From contig CAJOQC010000048.1 in assembly GCA_905236785.1 (NCBI GenBank), positions 1-5,762 on the forward strand: DNA of 5,762 nucleotides, in the 5' to 3' direction. The stretch comes from an uncultured Selenomonadaceae bacterium. Its GTDB lineage: Bacteria; Bacillota; Negativicutes; Selenomonadales; Selenomonadaceae. The translations under genes and the position numbers were made by a program. Positions 1-5,762 of the stretch are shown one piece after another. Under the pieces are notes generated by a model, which worked only from the letters and a program-made list of their open reading frames with translations, was not told the origin of the DNA and made no database searches. Every line of letters starts with the position of its first letter. Position 1 is the first letter of the stretch.

Positions 1-111
1 AGTTTTTAGAGATGCCCTATATTTTTTTCCAAAATGTCGCCGCTTATCCATCACTTCACAATAAGCCGTATCTTGGCAAACCAATATATAGGTGTTCGCC
101 AATTTGGGATA

Positions 112-152
112 AAAGACATTATGTTATTGGTTCTCCTTTATGTCTTTATGTC
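112..152. repeat. 8-base tandem repeat with a partly overlapping inverted repeat
   Basis: TTTATGTC occurs twice back to back at 137-144 and 145-152. AAAGACAT at 112-119 is the exact reverse complement of ATGTCTTT at 140-147, giving a possible 8 bp stem with a 20-base loop. On the minus strand the repeat carries TTGACA and AAAGGAG. The function is unknown, and AT-rich chance similarity is possible. Confidence 0.35.
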
Positions 153-216
153 AAAAAATAAACCGCTACGACCGTTATATTCGCCCTTCCATCCCATAAA
201 ATCCTGTCGGTTATGC

Positions 217-232
217 AAAAAAATATTTTTTT
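217..232. repeat. Perfect 16-base A/T palindrome
   Basis: Seven A, then TA, then seven T form a perfect palindrome, loosely flanked by ATGC on the left and GCAT on the right. It could bend DNA, act as an AT-rich upstream element, or be the remnant of a terminator. There is no GC-rich stem next to it, so I do not call a terminator. Confidence 0.4.
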
Positions 233-320
233 ACCTGCATCCTTTCATTTAGACATTATCACATCTCATTCACACCGCGCAAACCAATGGCATATTTTTG
301 TTTTAATTCCCGCGTCGCTG

Positions 321-329
321 TGCTATACT
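321..329 (+). promoter_or_regulatory. Extended -10 promoter of the permease-glyQS operon
   Basis: TGC followed directly by TATACT (324-329) fits an extended -10 element (TGn plus a 5/6 match to TATAAT). At 16-17 bases upstream the sequence is TTTTAA/TTTAAT, a poor -35, as is usual for extended -10 promoters. Transcription would begin near 336, giving a leader of roughly 38 bases before the ATG at 374. That leader is too short for a T-box or purine riboswitch, so regulation would have to act at initiation. Confidence 0.55.
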
Positions 330-373
330 ATGACACGTCTTTGAGTTTTATGTAAAAGTACGGAGGCTGATTT

Positions 374-1690
374 ATGAGCGAAGCACTCAATAAATTCTTC
401 AAAATCGAAGAAAAACATTCCACGGTGAGAACGGAAATTATCGCGGGACTTACCACCTTTATCGCTTTGGCATATATAATGTTTGTCAATCCGAATATTT
501 TGGCGGACGCAGGTATTCCAAAGGATGCGGCCATCGCCTCGACTATATGGATAGCATCCTTGGCTACGGCGTTTATGGGGCTTTATGCAAACTACCCCGT
601 GGCTCTTGCTCCCGGCATGGGGCTTAACGCTTTTTTTGCTTATTATGTTTGCGGCGTGTTGGGGCTTCATTGGACTGTGGCCTTGGGCGCGGTGTTTTTT
701 TCCGGCGTGTTCTTCTTTATTCTTACCCTTGGCGGTATTCGTCAGGCCATCATAAATTCCGTGCCGGAAAACCTCAAAAAATCCATCGGTGTCGGCATCG
801 GTATGTTTATAGCCTTCATCGGGCTAAAGGGCATGGGGCTTATCGTGTCCGATTCGGCGACTTATATTTCCTTGGGTCACGTCACATTGCCGACCACGCT
901 TTTGTCCATGTTCGCGCTTCTTCTTATGAGCGTCTTAATGGCCAAAAATGTTCAAGGCTCGCTCCTTATTGGCATTATTGTCACGGCGATAATATCCATG
1001 ATATTGGGGCTTAGCCCCACGCCTGCCGGCTTTTCCGACGTTATCAGCACTTCGCTTCCTTCGATGGGAGAAACGTTCGGCGCGCTTGACCTTGCCGGTG
1101 CATGGAATTACGGTATTATTTCCATTATATTCACCTTCACGGTGGTGGAGCTTTTTGACAACATGGGTACGCTTATCGGCCTTACCCGCAAAGCTAACCT
1201 TGTAAAGCCAAACGGCGAAATCGAAAACCTTGATAAAGCCCTCACTACCGATGCCGTCGGCACAATGGTCAGCGCGGTATTCGGCACAAGCACCGTCACA
1301 AGCTACATAGAGAGCGCGGCGGGCGTTGCGGCGGGCGGCAAAACCGGGCTTACGGCAATCACAGTTTCGGTTTTGTTCTTGGTGGCGCTTTTGTTTGCGC
1401 CTTTAATCGGCCTTGTGCCGGGGTTTGCCACCGCCCCAAGTTTGGTGCTTGTTGGTGCGCTTATGATGCAGGAGGCAAGAAACATTGATTTTGGCAATCT
1501 CACCGACGGCTTGCCCGCCTTCCTGACAATCGTGATGATGCCTTTGACATCGAGCATCGCCAACGGGTTCGCCTTCGGTTTTGTAAGTTACGTCGTCCTA
1601 AAGGCGGCCACGGGCAAGCATCGGGAGGTAAGCGTTATAATGTGGTTGGTCAGCATAGCCTTTTTGATAAATCTGGCCATGCGTTCATAA
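374..1690 (+). CDS. NCS2 family purine permease (AzgA/PbuG-like)
   Basis: The 438-residue protein is an inner-membrane transporter of the nucleobase:cation symporter-2 family, AzgA branch (as B. subtilis PbuG/PbuO and E. coli GhxP/AdeP). It likely imports hypoxanthine, guanine or adenine with protons. The length is normal for the branch. Signatures seen: LAPGMGLNAFF (residues 78-88) in an early membrane segment, VELFDNMGT (258-266) with the acidic pair E259 and D262, and the stretch 304-328 with GTSTVTSYIES followed by a Gly/Ala-rich loop and GKTGLTA. About a dozen hydrophobic segments run throughout. The start is supported by GGAGG at 362-366, seven bases before the ATG. Substrate choice within the branch cannot be read from the sequence, so I give no symbol. 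The gene is 21 bases upstream of glyQ and probably shares its transcript. No frameshift or missing motif is visible. Confidence 0.93.
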   Translation: MSEALNKFFKIEEKHSTVRTEIIAGLTTFIALAYIMFVNPNILADAGIPKDAAIASTIWIASLATAFMGLYANYPVALAPGMGLNAFFAYYVCGVLGLHWTVALGAVFFSGVFFFILTLGGIRQAIINSVPENLKKSIGVGIGMFIAFIGLKGMGLIVSDSATYISLGHVTLPTTLLSMFALLLMSVLMAKNVQGSLLIGIIVTAIISMILGLSPTPAGFSDVISTSLPSMGETFGALDLAGAWNYGIISIIFTFTVVELFDNMGTLIGLTRKANLVKPNGEIENLDKALTTDAVGTMVSAVFGTSTVTSYIESAAGVAAGGKTGLTAITVSVLFLVALLFAPLIGLVPGFATAPSLVLVGALMMQEARNIDFGNLTDGLPAFLTIVMMPLTSSIANGFAFGFVSYVVLKAATGKHREVSVIMWLVSIAFLINLAMRS

Positions 1691-1711
1691 AATAATTTAG
1701 GTGGGAAGAAA

Positions 1712-2590
1712 ATGAAGTTTCAAGAAATAGTTTTGGCTCTGCAAAAATTTTGGTCGGACAGGGGTTGCATTTTGGCCGAACCTTATGACGTGGAAAAGGG
1801 CGCAGGAACAATGAACCCATTCACCTTTTTGCGGGTTTTGGGCCCTGAGCCGTGGAACGTGGGGTATGTGGAGCCTTCGCGCCGCCCGGCGGACGGCCGT
1901 TACGGCGACAACCCCAATCGGCTTTATCAACATCATCAGTTTCAGCTTATCATGAAACCCTCGCCGGATAACATTCAGGAGCTTTACTTGCAAAGCCTTG
2001 AATCCTTGGGCATAAACCCCAAAGAGCATGACATTCGTTTTGTCGAGGATAACTGGGAATCGCCCACCTTGGGCGCGTGGGGCTTAGGCTGGGAAGTTTG
2101 GCTTGACGGCATGGAAATAACCCAGTTCACCTATTTTCAACAGGTGGGCAGTCAAGACATTAAACCCGTGGCCGTTGAGATAACCTACGGACTTGAGCGG
2201 CTTGCCATGTATATCCAAGGCGTTGAAAACGTCTACGACGTGGAGTGGGCAAACGGCATAACCTACGGCGACGTTTTTCATCAAAACGAATTTGAACAGT
2301 CCACCTATTCCTTTGACCTTTCGGACGAAGCACTGCTCTTTGACCTTTTCGACAAGTACGAAAAGGAAGCCATGCGCGTCATCGAAAAAGGTTTTGTTCA
2401 CCCTGCCTACGACTATGTGCTTAAATGTTCGCATACTTTTAATCTTTTGGATGCGCGGGGCGCGATAAGCGTCAGCGAGCGCACGGCCTTTATAGGGCGC
2501 GTGAGGAAATTGGCGCGAATTTGCGCCGAATGTTACTTAAAACAACGCGAGGAACTTGGGTTTCCGCTGTTAAAGGGGGGCAAGAAATGA
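1712..2590 (+). CDS. glyQ: Glycyl-tRNA synthetase alpha subunit
   Basis: This is the catalytic subunit of the bacterial alpha2beta2 glycyl-tRNA synthetase, a class II enzyme that activates glycine with ATP and charges tRNA-Gly in the cytoplasm. It has 292 residues, close to the family norm of about 300. Diagnostic stretches: [13 protein letters not shown] (58-70, motif 2 region binding ATP), [16 protein letters not shown] (124-139, active-site strand), [12 protein letters not shown] (156-167, motif 3 with the conserved GLER arginine) and [17 protein letters not shown] (241-257). The start follows AGGTGG at 1699-1704 with a seven-base spacer. Its TGA overlaps the ATG of glyS in an ATGA junction, which implies translational coupling and equal subunit output. 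The gene is complete and intact. The upstream permease leaves no room for the glycine T-box often found before glyQS in Bacillota. Confidence 0.98.
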   Translation: MKFQEIVLALQKFWSDRGCILAEPYDVEKGAGTMNPFTFLRVLGPEPWNVGYVEPSRRPADGRYGDNPNRLYQHHQFQLIMKPSPDNIQELYLQSLESLGINPKEHDIRFVEDNWESPTLGAWGLGWEVWLDGMEITQFTYFQQVGSQDIKPVAVEITYGLERLAMYIQGVENVYDVEWANGITYGDVFHQNEFEQSTYSFDLSDEALLFDLFDKYEKEAMRVIEKGFVHPAYDYVLKCSHTFNLLDARGAISVSERTAFIGRVRKLARICAECYLKQREELGFPLLKGGKK

Positions 2591-4644
2591 ATTTGCTTTT
2601 GGAAATCGGCACGGAGGAACTGCCGGCGCACAGTATGCCGGGGTTGCTTAAAGACTTAAAAGACAAAGCGGCGAAATCTTTTGCCGAACTTCGCCTGAAT
2701 TACGATGAATTAAAGACATTGGGAACGCCCCGTCGCCTCGCCCTAATCGCGAAAAATCTTTCCGAGCGGCAAGAGGACGTAAAAACCGAAAGCAAAGGGC
2801 CTTCGGAAAAAATTGCTTACGACGAGCAGGGAAACCTCACCAAGGCGGCCATCGGTTTTGCCCGGGGAAAGAAAATTGCCCCCGAAAACCTTATCAAAAA
2901 GGACGGCTATGTGTACGCCGTTGTGGAAGAAAAAGGGCAAGACACCCGCGAACTTTTGCCGGAACTTCTAAAAAAATTGATTTCCGACATCAGCCTGCCA
3001 AACAGTATGCGCTGGGCGGATTATTCCTTCCGTTTCTTGCGCCCGTTGCGGTTCTTGACGGCGTTGTACGGCAAGGAGGTCATTCCTTTTGAAGTGGCGG
3101 GGGTTAAATCCGGCCGCGTTTCAAGGGGGCATCGTTTCCTGTCGGAGGGCGATTTTGAGATTGACGCGGCGGAAAATTACGAACAGCGTTGCGAAGAAAA
3201 TTTTGTTATCGTCAACCAAGAAAAACGCAAAGAAATAATTCGCCGACAGATTGAGGAAGTCGCGGCCGAAAAAGGCGGCGTTGCGGAAATTACCGAGGAC
3301 TTGTTGGAAGAAGTTTTGTATTTGGTGGAATACCCAACGGCTCTTTGCGGCAGTTTCGACGAAAAATATCTGCGCCTTCCCCCCGAAGCGGTCATCACCC
3401 CAATGCGGGACCATCAGCGTTATTTCCCGGTAAAAACCAAAGAAGGAAAGTTGATGCCCCTGTTTATCACCGTGAGAAACGGCGGCAAGGATTTTATCGA
3501 CACGGTGCGCCACGGCAACGAGCGCGTACTAAAAGCGCGGCTTGAGGATGCGGAGTTTTTCTTTAACGAGGATCGCAAAAAATCCTTGGCGGAACATCGC
3601 GACAAATTAAAAACCGTGGTTTATCAAGAAGGCTTGGGGAACGTCTACGAAAAGACCGAACGGCTCATAAAACTCGCGGAAAAAATTGCCGCCGCCCTTT
3701 GCGCCGACGAAAGGACGACGAAAAACGCCCTTCGCGCCGCCATGCTCTCCAAAGCGGATTTGGTGACGGGCATGGTCACGGAGTTTACGGAACTTCAAGG
3801 CATAATGGGCAGAGAATACGCCCTGTTGGACGGCGAGGACGAAAAGGTTGCCCTTGCCATAGACGAACATTATAAACCCCGCTTTGCCGAGGACAACGAG
3901 CCGACAACCCGGGAAGGACGCATTTTGAGTTTGGCGGACAAAATCGATGCCATTGTCGGAACCTTTAGCCGCGGCAAGATTCCCACCGGCTCTCAAGATC
4001 CCTTTGGTTTGCGCCGTCAAGCCTTGGGCTTGGTGAAGATGCTCATCGAGGCAAAGGAAAATGTTTCCCTTCGCGCCCTTACAGACACGAGCATGGATTT
4101 GTACGGCATTACGGATGCAGCGGCGCGGGAGAAGATGCAAAAGGACGTGGCGGAGTTTATTCGTTTACGCCTTAAAAACGTCTTTGAAAAGGAAAACATT
4201 CGCTATGATGCCGCCGACGCGGCCTTGGCGGATGTTGACAATCCCTACGGCGTGTACCTTCGCGCCAAGGCTGTCGCAGAATTTGTCAAGAAGGAAACCG
4301 CAGAAAAAATTATTCAATCCTTCGTTCGCGTGGGCAATATCGCAGGCAAGAGCGAAGGTTGCGATATTGACGAAAACGCTTTTGTCGTCGATGCGGAACG
4401 TTCGCTTTACGGGGCATACAAAAAAGCCGCCGCCGAGTTTGCCGTTCTTGGCGAATTAACGGAAGAAACCTGCGGCAAGGCGATAGAAATTTTCGCCGAG
4501 CTATCCTCGCCCATTGACAATTTCTTTGACAAGGTGATGGTCATGGACAAGGACGAAAACTTGCGGCGCAATCGGTTGGCACTGTTAAAGAGCATTGATA
4601 CATTGCTTTGCAACGTTGCCGATTTTTCTAAAATTGTGTTTTGA
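2587..4644 (+). CDS. glyS: Glycyl-tRNA synthetase beta subunit
   Basis: This is the tRNA-binding partner of GlyQ, needed for aminoacylation by the alpha2beta2 enzyme. It has 685 residues against about 690 in E. coli. Family landmarks: the N-terminus [12 protein letters not shown] (residues 3-14), [10 protein letters not shown] (44-53), [18 protein letters not shown] (140-157), [10 protein letters not shown] (175-184), [12 protein letters not shown] (271-282), the HD-like region from [21 protein letters not shown] (392-412) to [21 protein letters not shown] (448-468), [11 protein letters not shown] (471-481), and a C-terminal DALR-type anticodon-binding domain containing [20 protein letters not shown] (641-660). 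I chose the ATG at 2587 over an upstream in-frame TTG (2521). The family begins with this sequence, AAGGGGGG at 2573-2580 is a good ribosome binding site six bases away, and the ATGA overlap with glyQ is typical. An intrinsic terminator follows 24 bases after the stop. Confidence 0.98.
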   Translation: MNLLLEIGTEELPAHSMPGLLKDLKDKAAKSFAELRLNYDELKTLGTPRRLALIAKNLSERQEDVKTESKGPSEKIAYDEQGNLTKAAIGFARGKKIAPENLIKKDGYVYAVVEEKGQDTRELLPELLKKLISDISLPNSMRWADYSFRFLRPLRFLTALYGKEVIPFEVAGVKSGRVSRGHRFLSEGDFEIDAAENYEQRCEENFVIVNQEKRKEIIRRQIEEVAAEKGGVAEITEDLLEEVLYLVEYPTALCGSFDEKYLRLPPEAVITPMRDHQRYFPVKTKEGKLMPLFITVRNGGKDFIDTVRHGNERVLKARLEDAEFFFNEDRKKSLAEHRDKLKTVVYQEGLGNVYEKTERLIKLAEKIAAALCADERTTKNALRAAMLSKADLVTGMVTEFTELQGIMGREYALLDGEDEKVALAIDEHYKPRFAEDNEPTTREGRILSLADKIDAIVGTFSRGKIPTGSQDPFGLRRQALGLVKMLIEAKENVSLRALTDTSMDLYGITDAAAREKMQKDVAEFIRLRLKNVFEKENIRYDAADAALADVDNPYGVYLRAKAVAEFVKKETAEKIIQSFVRVGNIAGKSEGCDIDENAFVVDAERSLYGAYKKAAAEFAVLGELTEETCGKAIEIFAELSSPIDNFFDKVMVMDKDENLRRNRLALLKSIDTLLCNVADFSKIVF

Positions 4645-4668
4645 TACTAATTCGCATTCCGTAATCAT

Positions 4669-4699
4669 TGGCGCAGGGTCACGACTCTGCGCCATTTTT
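4669..4699 (+). terminator. Intrinsic terminator of the permease-glyQS operon
   Basis: TGGCGCAGGGT (4669-4679) pairs with ACTCTGCGCCA (4684-4694), an 11 bp stem with one G-U pair. It closes a CACG tetraloop and is followed by five T residues (4695-4699). It begins 24 bases after the glyS stop, the expected position for Rho-independent termination. Confidence 0.93.
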
Positions 4700-4860
4700 A
4701 GGAAGCACTGCATAAATGAGTTCGTGCCATTGTCGAGGGATTTTTTCAGCGGACAAGGAAAGTGCCGCGAGACGAAAGCAGCACTGCATCAAGCGGCATT
4801 TGACGCAGTATGCCGGAAAAAAACCCGGCAAGGGTGCGGAAGAATTATAGTATTTTTTTA
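4700..4860. other. Structured intergenic element, possible dispersed repeat or small RNA
   Basis: This segment is GC-richer than the DNA just after it and carries three successive inverted repeats. The first is CC-A-TTGTC (4727-4734) with GACAAGG (4752-4758), with one bulged A. The second is AGTGCCGC (4761-4768) with GCGGCATT (4793-4800), with one G-U pair. The third is TGCCGG (4811-4816) with CCGGCA (4825-4830). Two + strand frames stay open across it. One would give a basic 44-residue peptide, ATG 4716 to TAG 4848-4850, with only a weak AGGA upstream. The other runs to 4861 from a non-ATG start inside glyS. Neither resembles a protein family I can name. The open frames may be by-products of the GC-rich sequence. 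Candidates are a MITE-like or other dispersed repeat, an IS end remnant, or a small RNA. The call rests on structure only. Confidence 0.4.
4704..4789. repeat. Pair of 10-base direct repeats
   Basis: AGCACTGCAT occurs at 4704-4713 and again at 4780-4789, copies 76 bases apart and both within the structured intergenic element. It could mark an internal duplication or the ends of a small inserted unit. No target-site duplication is obvious. Confidence 0.5.
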
Positions 4861-4876
4861 ACGGTGAGTAGTATTA

Positions 4877-4921
4877 CTCCTGCACAAAAAATCACATTAT
4901 GCGGGAGGCTGATATTTTTTT
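4877..4921 (+). terminator. Terminator-like hairpin ahead of the flavodoxin promoter
   Basis: CTCCTGCA (4877-4884) can pair with TGCGGGAG (4900-4907), an 8 bp stem with one G-U pair and a 15-base loop. A run of seven T follows at 4915-4921 after seven intervening bases (4908-4914). The long loop and the gap before the T run make it weaker than the glyS terminator. Its place just before a promoter would suit insulation from read-through. Confidence 0.3.
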
Positions 4922-4925
4922 ATTA

Positions 4926-4954
4926 TTGACAACTTGTTGTCTTTGCCGTAATAT
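4926..4954 (+). promoter_or_regulatory. Promoter of the flavodoxin-tetR unit
   Basis: A perfect -35 hexamer TTGACA (4926-4931) is followed after 17 bases by TAATAT (4949-4954, 4/6 match to the -10 consensus). TATAAA at 4952-4957 is an alternative -10 with a longer, 20-base spacer. Transcription would begin around 4961, giving a leader of about 80 bases before the flavodoxin start. An A/T-rich stretch (4912-4926) lies just upstream and may act as an UP element. Confidence 0.7.
4928..4941. promoter_or_regulatory. Palindromic operator candidate over the -35 box
   Basis: GACAAC-TT-GTTGTC is a perfect inverted repeat with 6-base arms and a 2-base centre. It overlaps the last four bases of the -35 hexamer and runs into the spacer. 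A dimeric repressor bound here would block RNA polymerase. The TetR-family gene downstream is the obvious candidate ligand, but the sequence alone does not prove which protein binds. Confidence 0.55.
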
Positions 4955-4974
4955 AAAGGAAACAAAACAATCGA

Positions 4975-5012
4975 CACATGAAAAAGTAGAATCACCACAT
5001 TTTTTCTATGTG
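4975..5012 (+). promoter_or_regulatory. Stem-loop in the flavodoxin mRNA leader
   Basis: CACAT plus GAAAAA (4975-4985) pairs with TTTTTC plus ATGTG (5001-5006 and 5008-5012), an 11 bp stem with one bulged T at 5007 and a 15-base loop. It ends 17 bases before the GGAGG ribosome binding site (5030-5034). It could stabilise the message or affect translation. It matches no riboswitch class I know. Confidence 0.45.
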
Positions 5013-5043
5013 AAGAGAAGGTAGCATTTGGAGGTTGATGGAC

Positions 5044-5604
5044 ATGAAATTGATTTTTGCACTGATGTTATCTCTTGGTTTGACAGTTGCTCCGGCTTTG
5101 GCAATCGGCGGCTTTCGGACGGCAGAGGCAAGCGCGGCAAATCATAAGATTTTGGTGGCCTATTTCTCTTGGGGCGGAACGACGGAAAGGATAGCACAGC
5201 GCATCCGGCAGGAGACCGACGGCACACTCTTTAAGATTGAGCCAAGTAACCCTTATCCGACAAAATATCAAGCTTGCACCGATAGGGCAAGCAAGGAAGT
5301 AGCCGAAAAAGCTCGCCCTGCTATCAAGTCACAGGTGGAGGGCATGGATGGCTATGACGTAGTGTTCGTTGGTTTTCCCATTTGGTGGTACAATGCGCCC
5401 ATGATTATCGACACGTTCTTGGAGTCCTATGATTTCTCCGGCAAGACGGTAATCCCCTTCTGCACCAGCGGAGGAAGTCCCATCGGTGTCGCCATGGATA
5501 AAATTCGGTTGCACTGCCCTAATTCCAAAGTCTTGGACGGACTCACGGCGAACGGCGGCGCAAATGTGGAAGCATGGGTGCAGAGGCTGGGGTATGGAAA
5601 ATAA
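5044..5604 (+). CDS. Exported flavodoxin-family protein
   Basis: The 186-residue protein has a flavodoxin fold and likely binds FMN for single-electron transfer or reduction. Residues 1-31 look like a Sec signal peptide: M-K, a hydrophobic core to about residue 20, then possible cleavage after APALA (16-20) or EASA (28-31). There is no twin arginine and no lipobox. The flavodoxin domain starts at KILVAYFSWGGTTERIA (35-51). Its phosphate-binding loop is S42-W-G-G-T-T47, in place of the usual S/T-x-T-G-N-T. The second loop is GFPIWWYNAPM (110-120), and the flavin-ring loop is CTSGGSPIG (140-148). It resembles the flavodoxin_4-type short proteins of anaerobes. I chose the ATG at 5044 because GGAGG (5030-5034) is nine bases away; the ATG at 5038 is too close, though it would add only two residues. 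A TetR-type gene follows 32 bases downstream. The redox partner is unknown. Confidence 0.88.
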   Translation: MKLIFALMLSLGLTVAPALAIGGFRTAEASAANHKILVAYFSWGGTTERIAQRIRQETDGTLFKIEPSNPYPTKYQACTDRASKEVAEKARPAIKSQVEGMDGYDVVFVGFPIWWYNAPMIIDTFLESYDFSGKTVIPFCTSGGSPIGVAMDKIRLHCPNSKVLDGLTANGGANVEAWVQRLGYGK

Positions 5605-5636
5605 GCAATACTCAAGAAAATCGAAAGGAGAAGGAT

Positions 5637-5762
5637 ATGCCAAAAGTCACCGAAGAAGTTCTGCAGGCAAGGCGAGATGAGATTATTGATGCCTGCGCCA
5701 AACTCTACGAAACCATGAGTTTCAAGGACATTTCCTTCAAGGAGATAGGAAAGGTCATATCA
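5637..5762 (+). CDS. TetR/AcrR-family transcriptional regulator, N-terminal part
   Basis: Only the first 42 residues are inside the window; the gene runs off the right edge. They match the start of a TetR-type DNA-binding domain: a first helix around ARRDEIIDACAKLYETM (residues 11-27), then FKDISFKEIGKVIS (29-42), which corresponds to the second helix and the start of the helix-turn-helix. The recognition helix and the ligand-binding domain are not visible. The ATG is preceded by AAGGAG (5625-5630) with a six-base spacer. It lies 32 bases after the flavodoxin stop with no terminator between, so the two are probably co-transcribed from the promoter near 4926-4954. By family habit it would repress its own operon and release DNA on binding a small ligand or sensing stress. 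The ligand cannot be inferred. Confidence 0.82.
   Translation, partial: MPKVTEEVLQARRDEIIDACAKLYETMSFKDISFKEIGKVIS

Larger units (their letters stand above)
1..373. other. AT-rich upstream region without a convincing complete gene
   Basis: This stretch ahead of the permease gene is AT-rich. The longest + strand frame here (34-252) has no ribosome binding site and an unremarkable, low-complexity translation, so I do not call it. On the minus strand a frame is open from 123 to the left edge, with a possible ATG at 51, but without a clear ribosome binding site. It is discussed as a finding. The region also holds short repeats (112-152), an A7-TA-T7 palindrome (217-232) and the permease promoter (about 321-329). 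I looked for a purine riboswitch and for the T-box core sequence and saw neither. No tRNA or other RNA gene is recognisable. Confidence 0.6.

Noticed and set aside
34..252. 72-codon + strand open frame
   Set aside because: It has no ribosome binding site, no recognisable family and an AT-rich, atypical composition. Part of it is antisense to the open minus-strand frame at the left edge.
1..373. Purine riboswitch or glycine T-box ahead of the operon
   Set aside because: I looked for the conserved purine riboswitch loops and for the T-box core (GGTGG-ACC-CG type) and found neither. The predicted leader after the promoter is only about 38 bases.
1636..1641. Perfect TATAAT inside the 3' end of the permease gene
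   Set aside because: There is no -35 at the right distance and no TGn extension. It is explained by Val-Ile-Met codons.
1664..1693. Possible internal promoter before glyQ (TTGATA, 18 bases, TAAAAT)
   Set aside because: The hexamers are decent, but the transcript would start near 1700, inside the glyQ ribosome binding site, leaving almost no leader. The first hexamer also lies within permease codons.
2521..2586. Upstream TTG extension of glyS by 22 residues
   Set aside because: The family N-terminus begins at [12 protein letters not shown], and the ATG at 2587 has its own ribosome binding site and an ATGA overlap with glyQ.
3607..4140. Long minus-strand open frames inside glyS (the longest 177 codons)
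   Set aside because: They are antisense shadows of a well-conserved gene, with no independent ribosome binding site or family match.
4595..4861. 88-codon frame spanning the glyS end, the terminator and the intergenic element
   Set aside because: It begins with TTG inside glyS, has no ribosome binding site, and reads through a strong terminator hairpin. Only its downstream part is kept, as one aspect of the structured element.
5486..5680. 64-codon frame overlapping the flavodoxin end and the regulator start
   Set aside because: It is a frame shadow of two well-supported genes. The regulator frame with AAGGAG before the ATG at 5637 is clearly the coding one.

Overview
The window looks like the chromosome of a moderate-GC anaerobic bacterium of the Bacillota. 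Start codons are preceded by strong purine-rich ribosome binding sites (GGAGG type), glycyl-tRNA synthetase is the split alpha/beta form, and the purine permease is of the AzgA/PbuG type. A Negativicutes (Selenomonas/Phascolarctobacterium-like) origin is my best guess. It rests on general resemblance of the proteins, not on a search. Two gene groups lie on the + strand, separated by a structured intergenic region.

Group 1 (374-4644) is an apparent three-gene operon: an NCS2 hypoxanthine/guanine-type permease, then glyQ and glyS for the alpha2beta2 glycyl-tRNA synthetase. The permease-glyQ gap is 21 bases, and glyQ and glyS overlap by four bases (ATGA). An extended -10 promoter lies about 45 bases upstream of the permease start, and a strong intrinsic terminator follows glyS. 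I found no glycine T-box or purine riboswitch upstream. These are housekeeping genes with every expected motif. Bases 1-373 hold no convincing complete gene.

The intergenic region 4645-5043 is the least ordinary part. After the terminator comes about 150 bases of unusual sequence with a 10-base direct repeat, three successive hairpins and two overlapping open frames. It may be a dispersed repeat element or a small RNA. A second terminator-like hairpin follows, then a good sigma-A type promoter whose -35 region is covered by a perfect 6+2+6 palindrome (a likely operator), and a leader with a long stem-loop.

Group 2 (5044-window end) is a small flavodoxin-family protein with an N-terminal signal peptide, then, 32 bases on, the start of a TetR-family repressor cut by the window edge. 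The layout suggests an autoregulated redox or stress-responsive unit in which the TetR protein binds the palindrome, though this is inference. Nothing here amounts to a clear new system. The exported flavodoxin/TetR unit with its operator and the structured intergenic element deserve the closest look.
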